Assembly (NCBI RefSeq): GCF_000687875.1 | Contig: NZ_JHYG01000003.1 | Location: 248,001-312,000, forward strand | DNA: 64,000 nt | From: Acidocella facilis ATCC 35904 | GTDB taxonomy: Bacteria; Pseudomonadota; Alphaproteobacteria; Acetobacterales; Acetobacteraceae | Direction of reading: 5' to 3' | Part shown: in pieces, positions 53,620 through 61,986 of the stretch | How the letters are laid out: each line of letters starts with the position of its first letter | Numbering within the stretch: position 1 is the stretch's first letter | The notes under the pieces: generated by a model | Told to the model about the DNA's origin: nothing | Database searches by the model: none | Seen by the model: the letters and a program-made list of their open reading frames with translations, nothing else | Position numbers and translations under genes: made by a program

Positions 53620-55437
53620 CTATTTCAGGTGATGCACACTCTGAAGCCCGTAAACCGGTGTCGGCAGCCCCTCCATCCGTGCTTTCAACTGCAGCGCCAG
53701 ATACAGCGAGTAATGCCGCGACTGATGCAGATTGCCGCCATGGAACCAGAGATTTTCCTGCTGCGTCGGCTTCCACATATTGCGCTGCTCGCCTTCCCAG
53801 GGGCCGGGGTCTTTCGGCGTGTCTGAGCCCAGGCCCCAGACCTTGCCGACCTTGTCCGCGACCTCCTGGCTGATCAGATCCGCCGCCCAGCCATTCATCG
53901 AGCCATAGCCGGTGGCATAGACGATGAGATCCGCCGGCAGCGCGGTGCCATCGACAAACTTCACGCCTGTCTCGGTGATCTCCTCGATCTCGACATTGGA
54001 TTTCAGCTTGATCCCGCCATTCGCCACCAGCTCGCAGGCGCCGACATCGATGTAATAGCCTGAGCCGCGGCGCAGATATTTCATGAACAGGCCGGAGCCG
54101 TCCGCGCCGAAATCCAGCATGAAACCGGCCTTCTCCAGCGACGCATAGAAATCCGCATCGCGTTTCTTGATGGCGTCGTAAATCGGGATCTGGAATTCAT
54201 GCATGATCCGGTAGGGCAGGGAGGCGAAGATCATATCCGCCTTGCGGGTGGTGATGCCGTTGGCCACGGCGCGCTCGGAATAGAGATCGCCGAGACCGAT
54301 CTCCATCAGCGAGTCTGAACGTACGATATGGGTGGAGGAGCGCTGCACCATGGTCACGTCCGCGCCAACCTCCCAGAGTGCCGCACAGATGTCATGCGCG
54401 GAATTATTCGCGCCGATGACAACAACTTTCTTGCCCGCATACGCATCCGGCCCCGGATGCTGCGAGGAATGCTGCTGCTCGCCCTTGAATTTATCCATAC
54501 CCTTGAAGGCCGGGATATTCGGCTTGCCGGACATGCCGGTGGCCAGCACCAATTGCGTCGGACGCAACTCGATCTCCTTGCCGTCGCGTTCAACGGTTAC
54601 GCGCCATGTCTTGCTCGCCTCGTCATATTCGGCGTGCTTGGCGATGGTCTTGCTCCAGTAATTCACCTCCATCACCTTGGTGTAGAATTCCAGCCAGTCG
54701 CCGATCTTGTCCTTCGGCGCGAATACAGGCCAGTTCTTCGGAAAATCGATATAGGGGAGATGGTCGTACCAGACCGGATCATGCAGGCAGAGGGATTTAT
54801 AGCGCTTGCGCCATTGATCGCCGGGCTTGTCATGCTTGTCGATGACGATATGCGGCACGCCGAGCTGGCGCAACCTCGCCCCCAACGCGATCCCGCCCTG
54901 GCCGCCGCCGATGATCAGCACGTAAGGCTGGGTCTCATAACCCAAAGTCTCAACCTCATGCTGGCGCTTTTCGCTCCAGCTCAGCCGGTGCTTGGAAATG
55001 CCGTGCTCGGCCCCAAGCGGCCGGCGCGGGCCTGCATGTTCCTCGAACCCTTTCAATTCGGTAAGCGTGGTCAGCAGTGTCCAGGCCTCGTTATTCTTCA
55101 GCCGCAAATGCCCCTGGCCCCGGCCAAGCCCGGTCTCGAAGGACAGCCACGCCTCCACCACGCCGCCGCTTTCGCTGGGCTCTTCCTCGATGCTGAAGCG
55201 CACCGCCCCCAGATTTGGCAGCGTCGCTTCCAGCATGTCGCGAACGCCATCCGGATTTTCGACGGTTTTCAGATTCCAGGTGAAGGCGATGAGGTCGCGC
55301 CAGAAGCTGGTGGCAGCGAACAGCTTGGCCGCCGTCCGCGCGTCGCCGGCCGCGAGTGCGCCGTTGAAGCTGGTCAGCCAGGCTTCTACAGCGGCGCGTG
55401 GCGTCGCAGATTTTGTCTCTTTGCTGATTTTGTTCAT
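53620..55437 (-). CDS. Flavin-containing monooxygenase with N-terminal SnoaL-like domain
   Basis: 605 residues. Residues about 15-150 look like a SnoaL/NTF2-type domain (AVEAWLTSFNGALAAGD). The FAD fold starts near 170 (VLIIGGGQGGIALGARL); FPKNWPVF and the NADPH-fold VVVIGANNSAHDICAAL near 350 follow, with late YATGYGSMNGWAADL. The layout resembles YUCCA-like/Baeyer-Villiger-type oxygenases. The ATG at 55437 follows AAAGGA. Downstream of the alcohol dehydrogenase and the sigma-54-type promoter, so it likely acts in the same pathway, perhaps on a ketone or secondary alcohol product. Reaction not proven. Confidence 0.82.
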   Translation of the reverse strand: MNKISKETKSATPRAAVEAWLTSFNGALAAGDARTAAKLFAATSFWRDLIAFTWNLKTVENPDGVRDMLEATLPNLGAVRFSIEEEPSESGGVVEAWLSFETGLGRGQGHLRLKNNEAWTLLTTLTELKGFEEHAGPRRPLGAEHGISKHRLSWSEKRQHEVETLGYETQPYVLIIGGGQGGIALGARLRQLGVPHIVIDKHDKPGDQWRKRYKSLCLHDPVWYDHLPYIDFPKNWPVFAPKDKIGDWLEFYTKVMEVNYWSKTIAKHAEYDEASKTWRVTVERDGKEIELRPTQLVLATGMSGKPNIPAFKGMDKFKGEQQHSSQHPGPDAYAGKKVVVIGANNSAHDICAALWEVGADVTMVQRSSTHIVRSDSLMEIGLGDLYSERAVANGITTRKADMIFASLPYRIMHEFQIPIYDAIKKRDADFYASLEKAGFMLDFGADGSGLFMKYLRRGSGYYIDVGACELVANGGIKLKSNVEIEEITETGVKFVDGTALPADLIVYATGYGSMNGWAADLISQEVADKVGKVWGLGSDTPKDPGPWEGEQRNMWKPTQQENLWFHGGNLHQSRHYSLYLALQLKARMEGLPTPVYGLQSVHHLK

Positions 55438-55462
55438 GTCCGTTTTCCTTTTGTGAGGAAAG

Positions 55463-55512
55463 ACGTGGGGTATTTTTGAAAAAACACCCCACACCCCCAA
55501 AAACTTTTTTGA
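55463..55512. repeat. A/T-tract hairpin repeat, family 2 copy 3 (inverted)
   Basis: GTGGGGTATTTTTG - AAAAAACACCCCAC forms a hairpin (55465-55492), with CCCCCAAAAACTTTTTTG after it. This is the reverse-complement orientation of the core of copies 1 and 2. It lies between the alcohol dehydrogenase and the monooxygenase, inside the presumed operon. Confidence 0.5.
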
Positions 55513-55514
55513 TT

Positions 55515-56588
55515 TCAGGCTTGCAGGTCGATCAGGATTTTTAAATGTTTGCCGCTGGGGTCCAGCAGGGCGTCGAAGCCTTCTTTCACCGCGTCTTCCA
55601 GCTTGATTTTTGCTGTCACCACTTTCGAGGCCGGCAGCGCGCCGCTGGCGATCAGCCTGATCATCCTCGGCCAGTAATGCGTGGGATAGGCCCAGGCACC
55701 GCGCAGATCGACATCCTTGAACGTCACCTGAAACCAATCCAGAGGATTTTCATGCGGATGCAGGCCGGTCTGCACCACCACGCCCTGCTTGCGCACCGCA
55801 TCCAGGCAAGCCTTCAGCGCATGCTCATTGCCCACACATTCCAGCGCCACATCGCAGCCAACGCCGCCCTCGGTCTGTGCGCGCACCATCTCACCGACAT
55901 TTTCGCGCTTCGGATTGATCGTGATCAGCTCAGGCACGATCGATTTCGCGTAGGCCAGCCGGGCGTCGTTGAGGTCGGAGACGAAAAGCGGCCCGGCGCC
56001 GGCGGCGCGGGCAGCCAGCACGGTGAGCAGCCCGATCGGCCCGGCCCCGGTGACCAGCACGGAAGAGCCGGCGCGCACCCCGCCGCGGTCACAGGAATAA
56101 ACCGCAACGGCGCTCGGCTCCACCAAGGCCGCCTCTTCATCGCTGAGGCTGTCAGGGATTTTCACGACATTATAGTCATTCAGCAGCGCCGCCTCGGCCA
56201 TGCCGCCCCAAGCCCAGCTCAACCCCGCCAGCGCCAGCTCCGGGCTCAGATGAAACAAGCCCCGGTCGGCAAAATAATCGCCCGCGCGCGGCATGATCAG
56301 CGGCTGAATGGACACACGGTCGCCCGGCTGCACATGGCTCACCCCGGCGCCAATGGCCTCCACCACCCCGCCAAATTCATGGCCGAGGATCTGCGGCCCA
56401 TGCGCCTTGGTGAACGGGTGCGGGCTGGTGGGGATGAAGATCGGCCCGTAGGCATATTCATGCAGATCGGTGCCGCAGATGCCGACGAAGCGGTTGCGCA
56501 CCAGAATCTGCCCCGGCGGCGGGGCGGATGGCGCCGCGATCTCCTCAATGCGCAAATCGCGCGCGGCGTGGAAACGTAAGGCTCGCAA
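55515..56588 (-). CDS. Zinc-type medium-chain alcohol dehydrogenase (butanediol dehydrogenase-like)
   Basis: 357 residues. Catalytic-zinc ligands are in FVGICGTDLHEY (Cys) and LGHEFGGVVEAIGAGV (His-Glu); VTGAGPIGLLTVLAARAAGA is the NAD-binding loop. Resembles 2,3-butanediol and sorbitol-type dehydrogenases. Unusual point: the stretch that normally holds the four structural-zinc cysteines reads IMPRAGDYFADRGLFHLS and has none. Preceded by a sigma-54-type promoter; the downstream monooxygenase is codirectional. Confidence 0.87.
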   Translation of the reverse strand: MRALRFHAARDLRIEEIAAPSAPPPGQILVRNRFVGICGTDLHEYAYGPIFIPTSPHPFTKAHGPQILGHEFGGVVEAIGAGVSHVQPGDRVSIQPLIMPRAGDYFADRGLFHLSPELALAGLSWAWGGMAEAALLNDYNVVKIPDSLSDEEAALVEPSAVAVYSCDRGGVRAGSSVLVTGAGPIGLLTVLAARAAGAGPLFVSDLNDARLAYAKSIVPELITINPKRENVGEMVRAQTEGGVGCDVALECVGNEHALKACLDAVRKQGVVVQTGLHPHENPLDWFQVTFKDVDLRGAWAYPTHYWPRMIRLIASGALPASKVVTAKIKLEDAVKEGFDALLDPSGKHLKILIDLQA

Positions 56589-56627
56589 CTCTTGGTCCTC
56601 CTGGGTTTTGTTTGCAGGAGATCAAGC

Positions 56628-56642
56628 GCAAGCCGCGTGCCA
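56628..56642 (-). promoter_or_regulatory. Sigma-54 promoter of the dehydrogenase-monooxygenase operon
   Basis: The minus strand reads TGGCACGCGGCTTGC: the -24 TGGCACG and -12 TTGC elements with the exact spacing required by RpoN (TGGCAC-N5-TTGC). It lies 40 bases upstream of the dehydrogenase ATG. The neighbouring gene encodes an activator with a GAFTGA motif, which needs sigma-54. Confidence 0.8.
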
Positions 56643-56684
56643 AAATTAAGGTGTTGATAAATAGTTAAAACCACCGCCCGGACG

Positions 56685-56699
56685 CGCCACAATGTGGCG
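56685..56699. promoter_or_regulatory. Candidate upstream activator site
   Basis: CGCCACA - A - TGTGGCG, perfect 7-bp arms, about 45 bases upstream of the -24 element on the minus strand. Further TGTGGCG half-sites occur at 56705-56711 and within the end of the activator gene. Likely enhancer for the AcoR-like protein. Confidence 0.5.
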
Positions 56700-56712
56700 G
56701 TATCTGTGGCGC

Positions 56713-58575
56713 TCAGCTGTGGCGGCGCAGCCCGGCCTTGCGCAGCCGCCGGTGCGCCGTGGTGCGGTCGATCCGCAGCCGCCGCGCCAGCGCCGAGACA
56801 TTGCCGCCGCACTCGGCCAGGGCGGCCCGCAGCTGTGCGGCCTCATCCGGCAGGGCCAGGGCCACGGGCAGATCCTCCGGGATAATCTCCGTGCCCTCGC
56901 ACAGGGCGCAGGCGGTGGCCAGGCAATGGTCCAGCTCGCGCAGATTGCCAGGCCAGCCATGCGCCCGCAACGCCGCCAGCGCGGCCGCGCTCAGCCGCAG
57001 CCTGTCCTGGTTGTGCCGCGCCAGCAGCCGCGCCACCAGCCAGTCAAAATCCTCCCGCGCCCGCAAGGGCGGCAAGGTGAGGCTGGCGGCGTGCAGGCGG
57101 TAATAGAGATCCTCCCGGAACAGCCCTTGCGCGACAAGCCCTGCGAGGTCGCGGTGCGAGGCGCAGAGCACGCGCAGCTTCACCCGCCGCGCCGCGCCGC
57201 CGCCCAGCGGCTGGATCTCCTGCTCGGCCAGCACCCGCAGCAGCCTGGTCTGCAGGATGAGCGGCATGTCGCCGATCTCATCCAGGAACAACGTCCCGCC
57301 ATCCGCCGCCTCCACCAGCCCCTTGCGGCCTTTCGGCGCCGCGCCGGTGAAGGCGCCCGGCGCGTGGCCGAATAATTCCGCTTCGATCAGGCCCTCCGGC
57401 AAGGCCGCGCAGTTCAGCGCCACGAAATCACCGCGCCGCGCGCTGGCGTCATGGATGGCGCGGGCCAGAACCTCCTTGCCGGTGCCGGTTTCGCCCTGGA
57501 TGCACAGCGGCAAATCGGTGCGGGCCAGCCGCGCCGCCTTGGCCAGCAGCGCATCCATCACCGCGCCGGGGGCGGCCAGAGCGCGCAGCGGCGCCGGGAT
57601 GCCGCCGATGGAAGCCAGGGCCGCGCGGGGTTTTGGGCGCGGCGGCGGCTCGATGGCATGGGCGAACAGAATCTGCCCGTCGCGGGTGCGCAAGCCGCGC
57701 TCCTGCGCCGGGCGGCCGCGCATCAGCCCGGGCAGTCCGTTCACATCCAGCTCCAGAAACCGCTCCAGCCTCTGCCCGAGCAGCGCCTCCGGGCACCGCC
57801 AATCCTGCCCCGCCGCCCTCGCCAGCAGCCTGGCGGCCTGGTTGGTCATGCCGGTGATCCGCCCCGCTGCGTCGATGGCGATGGCCCCTTCAGGGTCCAC
57901 ATCCAGGAAATCCGGCGCGGCGGCGAAGCGCAGCACCCATTGCCGGCTGGTCTGCGCCATCAGATTGGCGAGCTCGATCCGCCGCGCCGTGGCGCTGACC
58001 AGATGCCGCGCCAGCACCTGGCTCAGCTTCTCGTCCGGCGAGGTGAGCAGGGAGATATCCAGCACCGCGCAAAGCCTTCCATCCAGATCATAGATCGGCG
58101 CGGCGGTGCAGGAGAGCGGGGTATGGGTCATGTCGAAATGGTCGGTCTGATGGATGGTCAGCGCCTCGCCGGTGGCGATGCAGGCCCCCACCGCGCAGGT
58201 GCCCGCCCGCGCCTCCGCCCAGTCCGCGCCCAGATACAGCCCGGCCTTGCGCAACTCCCGCGCCTGGCGCGGATCGCCGAAATATTCGACCGCGATGCCC
58301 TCGCGGTCGGTCAGCAGCAGCACGTAATTCTGGCCGGAGATATGCCCGTAGAGCCGCTCCAGCCCGACCCTGGCGATGCCGATCAGCGCCTGCGCCTGTT
58401 CGCGATGCTCATTCAGCCGCGCCTCGGGCAGGATCACCGCCTCGCAGCGCGCCGCCGGGTCGAGATGATGCTCATCCAGGCAGCGCCGCCAGGATTGGAT
58501 GACGTAGGAATCCCGTCCCGAGGCCCCGCCCTGCCAGGCGGTTTCGATTTCGCGCACATGCGCCTGCGTGCTCAT
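56713..58575 (-). CDS. AcoR-like sigma-54-dependent activator
   Basis: 620 residues. N-terminal GAF-type sensor (about 60-250) with conserved RAGTCAVGACIATGEALTI; AAA+ domain (about 320-540) with Walker A GETGTGKE, GAFTGA (HAPGAFTGAAPKG) and Walker B GGTLFLDEIGDMP; Fis-type helix-turn-helix at the C-terminus (GGNVSALARRLRIDRTTAHRRL). Relatives (AcoR and others) respond to acetoin, alcohols or ketones. The start at ATG 58575 has GAGGGG upstream; a longer in-frame start to 58731 is unlikely. It activates the sigma-54 promoter at 56628-56642 by inference. Confidence 0.92.
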   Translation of the reverse strand: MSTQAHVREIETAWQGGASGRDSYVIQSWRRCLDEHHLDPAARCEAVILPEARLNEHREQAQALIGIARVGLERLYGHISGQNYVLLLTDREGIAVEYFGDPRQARELRKAGLYLGADWAEARAGTCAVGACIATGEALTIHQTDHFDMTHTPLSCTAAPIYDLDGRLCAVLDISLLTSPDEKLSQVLARHLVSATARRIELANLMAQTSRQWVLRFAAAPDFLDVDPEGAIAIDAAGRITGMTNQAARLLARAAGQDWRCPEALLGQRLERFLELDVNGLPGLMRGRPAQERGLRTRDGQILFAHAIEPPPRPKPRAALASIGGIPAPLRALAAPGAVMDALLAKAARLARTDLPLCIQGETGTGKEVLARAIHDASARRGDFVALNCAALPEGLIEAELFGHAPGAFTGAAPKGRKGLVEAADGGTLFLDEIGDMPLILQTRLLRVLAEQEIQPLGGGAARRVKLRVLCASHRDLAGLVAQGLFREDLYYRLHAASLTLPPLRAREDFDWLVARLLARHNQDRLRLSAAALAALRAHGWPGNLRELDHCLATACALCEGTEIIPEDLPVALALPDEAAQLRAALAECGGNVSALARRLRIDRTTAHRRLRKAGLRRHS

Positions 58576-58687
58576 CGCGTTTCCCCTCGCCGCCGGGTCT
58601 TTGCGGGCGGCCGTTTTGCTTTGGGGAAAATCTGGCCGCAGGCGGTGGGGAATGCAAGCGCGGCGTGGGGCCGCCGCGTTGCCTGGG

Positions 58688-59134
58688 CTACTGCCCCAGC
58701 CTGGCGCCGTCCGGCCCCAGAACCTGCACATTCACCTCGATCCCGGCGCGCACGCTCTCGGTGACGGTGCAGAAATCCTCGAAGCTCGCCAGCGCCCGGT
58801 TCAGATGCGGCACCGCGGCCGGGTCGCCATTCATGGTGATGGCGACATCGATGCGGGTGACCCGCAGCCGCTTCGCCGCGTTGCGGCCGATCTCACAGGT
58901 GACGCTGGCGGAAAACTCGCCCGGGTCCTCGTGATATTTCCGGCAGGCGAAGGTGAGGCTGGCGCAGAGGCAGTTGGCGATGGAGGCGGCCAGCAGATGC
59001 TGCGGCGAGGGCCCCATATCCTCTCCCACCGGCGCCGGCTCATCGGCGATCATGGTGGCATATTGCGGCCCGAATTCCACCAGGAACTGAAAATCCTGCT
59101 GACGGGTGACGGTAACGGTAACGCTCTCGCTCAT
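58688..59134 (-). CDS. OsmC-family peroxide/stress protein
   Basis: 148 residues, OsmC/Ohr fold. One redox Cys in AASIANCLCASL (Cys55 or 57) and the other at Cys122 in FEDFCTVTESV. Members reduce organic hydroperoxides or bind thiols. Codirectional with pirin, 9 bases after its stop, so the two probably form an operon. Confidence 0.9.
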   Translation of the reverse strand: MSESVTVTVTRQQDFQFLVEFGPQYATMIADEPAPVGEDMGPSPQHLLAASIANCLCASLTFACRKYHEDPGEFSASVTCEIGRNAAKRLRVTRIDVAITMNGDPAAVPHLNRALASFEDFCTVTESVRAGIEVNVQVLGPDGARLGQ

Positions 59135-59143
59135 TCGGCCTCC

Positions 59144-60064
59144 TTATGACCCAACCGGCTTGCTTCCCGGCAGCGGGATGAATTCTTGGTCGTCACCCGG
59201 GACTAACCCGAAACGGCGCTGGACCCAATCCTGTTTCGCCTGTTCGATACGCTCTTTCGAGCTGGAGACGAAATTCCACCAGATATGGCGCGGCCCATCC
59301 AGCGCTTCGCCGCCCAGCAGCATCAGCCGGCTATCGGCCAAGGCGCGGATGGTGATCGCATCGCCGGGGCGGAAAACCAGGAACTGCCCCTCGCCGAAGC
59401 GCTCCCCGGCGATTTCGACCTCACCGGCGATGATCTGCACCGAGCGTTCCTCATGCTCATCCGGCAAGGGCAGGGCGCTGCCGATGCCAAGGCTCACATC
59501 CACATAAAGCGTGTCCGAAAAGACTTTCACCGGCGCGGTTGCGCCATAGGCCCGCCCGGCGATGATCCGCGCCACGATACCGCCATCCTCAAGTTGCGGC
59601 AGGGTGGTGCCCTCATGATGGAAAAACCCGGGAGCCGCTTCCTCATGCGCCTTCGGCAGGGCCACCCAGCTCTGAATCCCCAGAATCGGCTGTGCGCCGC
59701 GCCGGGCATCCTCAGGCGAGCGCTCGGAATGGGCGATGCCGCGCCCGGCCGTCATCCAGTTCACCGCACCAGGGCGGATCTCCTGGGCGCTGCCCAGCGT
59801 GTCGCGGTGCAGGATGCACCCCTGCATCAGATAGGTGAGCGTGGCCAGCCCGATATGCGGATGCGGGCGCACATCCAGCCCATGCCCGGCCTCGAACTGT
59901 GCGGGGCCGATATGGTCCAGAAACACGAATGGCCCGACCATGCGCTGGCTGGCATGGGGCAGCGCCCGGCGCACACGCAGCCCGCCGATGTCGTGGCTGA
60001 CCGGGGTGATCACCAGAGCGGCGGCGCCCTCGGGCTGGTCGGATGGGTGGTGCAGCCAGGACAT
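59144..60064 (-). CDS. Pirin-family protein
   Basis: 306 residues, bicupin. Metal ligands are in VRPHPHIGLATLTYLMQG and CILHRDTLGS, with TAGRGIAHSERSPE following. Pirins are iron-binding; some act as quercetinases, some regulate. The start at ATG 60064 has GGAGG upstream (spaced 4 bases), better than in-frame ATGs farther up. Upstream tandem repeat 60077-60092 could be an operator. Confidence 0.9.
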   Translation of the reverse strand: MSWLHHPSDQPEGAAALVITPVSHDIGGLRVRRALPHASQRMVGPFVFLDHIGPAQFEAGHGLDVRPHPHIGLATLTYLMQGCILHRDTLGSAQEIRPGAVNWMTAGRGIAHSERSPEDARRGAQPILGIQSWVALPKAHEEAAPGFFHHEGTTLPQLEDGGIVARIIAGRAYGATAPVKVFSDTLYVDVSLGIGSALPLPDEHEERSVQIIAGEVEIAGERFGEGQFLVFRPGDAITIRALADSRLMLLGGEALDGPRHIWWNFVSSSKERIEQAKQDWVQRRFGLVPGDDQEFIPLPGSKPVGS

Positions 60065-60375
60065 GGTGCCTCCGTTACATACTGACATACTGCATAGCCG
60101 CAGGGCCGCGGCAGGGCAAACAAAGCTGCGAAAACCGGCTGGCGAGATGCTCACCGGCCACGCATCTGCCAATCCCGGAGATGATTTTACGCGTGCGGTT
60201 GATCCGGTGGCGGTCCAGCTGCGTAAGCCGACAGGAATAGGAAGGCAGCTTGTGCACGAACGGGGATCATTATCCGCAGCCGGGCTTTGGCCGGCCAGAG
60301 CCGATCCTGCGGGCGCATTGTCCGGGCAGTGGCGCGCGCCCGCGGGGGTATGTCTGGCGTGCCTGGTGAGCGCGC
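60065..60375. other. Divergent spacer pirin/photolyase-like
   Basis: This 311-base stretch holds the tandem repeat near the pirin gene; the rest, up to the photolyase-like ATG, shows no coding frame, strong promoter or hairpin that I can support. Confidence 0.5.
60077..60092. promoter_or_regulatory. Exact 8-bp tandem repeat before pirin
   Basis: ACATACTG occurs twice in direct contact, 12 bases from the pirin ATG. Such repeats often bind dimeric regulators; no known regulator is assigned. Confidence 0.35.
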
Positions 60376-61596
60376 ATGACGTTTAATCAACCCGCGATCA
60401 ACGGCATATTCAGCCCGCCGCCGCCCACCCGCGAGGCCGGATTGGCCCGGTTGGCCGCGTTCATCCCCCAGGCTGGCCGCGCCTATGCGGCGGGGCGCAA
60501 CACCGATCCGGGCCCGGGCGCGCCCAGTGCCGTTTCGGGTCTTTCCCCCTATCTGCGCCATAGGCTGGTGGGTGAGACTGAGGTGATCTCGGCGGTCATC
60601 GCGCGGCACGGCGCGGGCGGCGCGGAAAAATTCATCCAGGAGGTTTTCTGGCGGATCTATTGGAAAGGCTGGCTGGAGCTGCGCCCGGCGCTGTGGAGCA
60701 ACTACAAGCAGCGTCTGGCAGCGTTACGGGATGATACGGCGCTGATGCTGCGGGCCGAGCAGGTGATGCGCGGAGAGACCGGGTTCGGCTGTTTTGATGC
60801 CTGGGCGCGGGAGCTGGCGCAGACCGGCACGCTGCACAACCATACCCGCATGTGGTTTGCCAGCATCTGGTGCTTCACGCTCAAACTGCCGTGGCTTCTG
60901 GGAGCGGATTTTTTCTTCCAGCACCTGCTCGATGCCGATGCCGCCTCCAACCTCCTCTCTTGGCGCTGGGTGGCCGGGTGTCAGACGCCGAATAAGCCCT
61001 ATATCGCCCGTGCGGCGAATATCGCGCACTACAGCAACGGACGTTTTGCGCCTTACGGGGTGCTGAACGAGGCGCCAGAGCCGGTGGCCGAGCCCAACCC
61101 GCCCGCCATGCAAACCCTGCCTGCCATCGACGACCTCCCCCGGGGCAAGCTCGCCTTGCTGCTGCATGAGGATGATCTGGGAGCCGGGGGGCTGGAGCTT
61201 GCCGGCATGAATATCGTGGCGCTGGGCGGCCTTGCCCCGGCGGCCGAGCGCGCATTTGGTCCGGTGAGCGAACAGGCTGCGGGCTGGACGCGGGCGGCGC
61301 TCGCCGGCAGCCTGAGCCAGGCCAGCCGGGCTTACGGCCTGGCCGCGCCTGTGCTCGCGCCCGACGCGCTCGCCGCCTGGGCGCGGGATGCGGGCGCGGA
61401 GGCGGTGATTACACCCTATGCGCCGGTGGGGTGGACGGCGGATGCCTTACACGCGGCCGAGGCGAAGCTGCATGGCGCGGGGCTTCGCCTTTACCGCCTG
61501 CGCCGGGCGTTTGATGCGCGCTGCTGGCCGCTCGCCCGGCGCGGCTTTTTTGACTTCAAGGCGCATATTCCGGCCTTGCTGAAGGAGTTGCCATAG
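60376..61596 (+). CDS. Photolyase/cryptochrome-like protein with flavin domain at the N-terminus
   Basis: 406 residues. Residues about 35-230 match the photolyase FAD-binding domain: GLSPYLRHRLVGE, FIQEVFWRIYWKGWLE, GFGCFDAWARELAQTGTLHN, RMWFASIWCF, and DADAASNLLSWRWVAG. In normal photolyases an alpha/beta antenna domain precedes this; here the N-terminus is only about 35 residues, while a C-terminal part (about 245-406, LALLLHEDDLGAGGLEL...) looks alpha/beta. Flavin binding is likely; repair activity is not proven. The stop is directly followed by the ATG of a DCC-family gene. Confidence 0.8.
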   Translation: MTFNQPAINGIFSPPPPTREAGLARLAAFIPQAGRAYAAGRNTDPGPGAPSAVSGLSPYLRHRLVGETEVISAVIARHGAGGAEKFIQEVFWRIYWKGWLELRPALWSNYKQRLAALRDDTALMLRAEQVMRGETGFGCFDAWARELAQTGTLHNHTRMWFASIWCFTLKLPWLLGADFFFQHLLDADAASNLLSWRWVAGCQTPNKPYIARAANIAHYSNGRFAPYGVLNEAPEPVAEPNPPAMQTLPAIDDLPRGKLALLLHEDDLGAGGLELAGMNIVALGGLAPAAERAFGPVSEQAAGWTRAALAGSLSQASRAYGLAAPVLAPDALAAWARDAGAEAVITPYAPVGWTADALHAAEAKLHGAGLRLYRLRRAFDARCWPLARRGFFDFKAHIPALLKELP

Positions 61597-61944
61597 ATGC
61601 CGAAACCAGTCGTGTATTACGATGGCGGCTGCCCGGTCTGCCGGCGCGAGATCGGCTTTTACCAAACCTGCCCGGGCGCTGAGCGCATCGCCTGGCAGGA
61701 TATTTCACAGGCACCCGAGCTCGTGGCGGCGGATCTCACCCGCGGCCAGGCGCTGGCGCGTCTGCACGCGCGGCGGGGCGATGGCACGCTGGTCAATGGC
61801 GCCGCCGCCTTCGCGTTGATCTGGGAGCAATTGCCGGCCTTCAAGCCCGCCGCCTGGCTGTTGCGGCGGGCGCCAATTTTGGCGTTGGCCGAGTGGCTCT
61901 ATAATGGCTTCCTGCGCCTGCGGCGTTTGTGGCGGCGGGCATGA
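61597..61944 (+). CDS. DCC-family (DUF393) thiol-disulfide-like protein
   Basis: 115 residues. Starts VVYYDGGCPVCRREIGFY, the DCC motif with a CxxC pair. Such proteins are thioredoxin-like in outline but of unknown role. Begins at the base after the photolyase-like stop codon, so the two are certainly cotranscribed. Ends in a helical basic tail. Confidence 0.88.
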   Translation: MPKPVVYYDGGCPVCRREIGFYQTCPGAERIAWQDISQAPELVAADLTRGQALARLHARRGDGTLVNGAAAFALIWEQLPAFKPAAWLLRRAPILALAEWLYNGFLRLRRLWRRA

Positions 61945-61953
61945 TATGTCCTT

Positions 61954-61973
61954 CTGCGCCGTGATCGGCGCAG
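61954..61973. terminator. Hairpin between convergent genes
   Basis: CTGCGCCG - TGAT - CGGCGCAG, perfect 8-bp stem, between the DCC gene (ends 61944) and the convergent LysR gene (ends 61987). No T tract; terminator role is inferred. Confidence 0.4.
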
Positions 61974-61986
61974 GTGCGGCGCGGCT

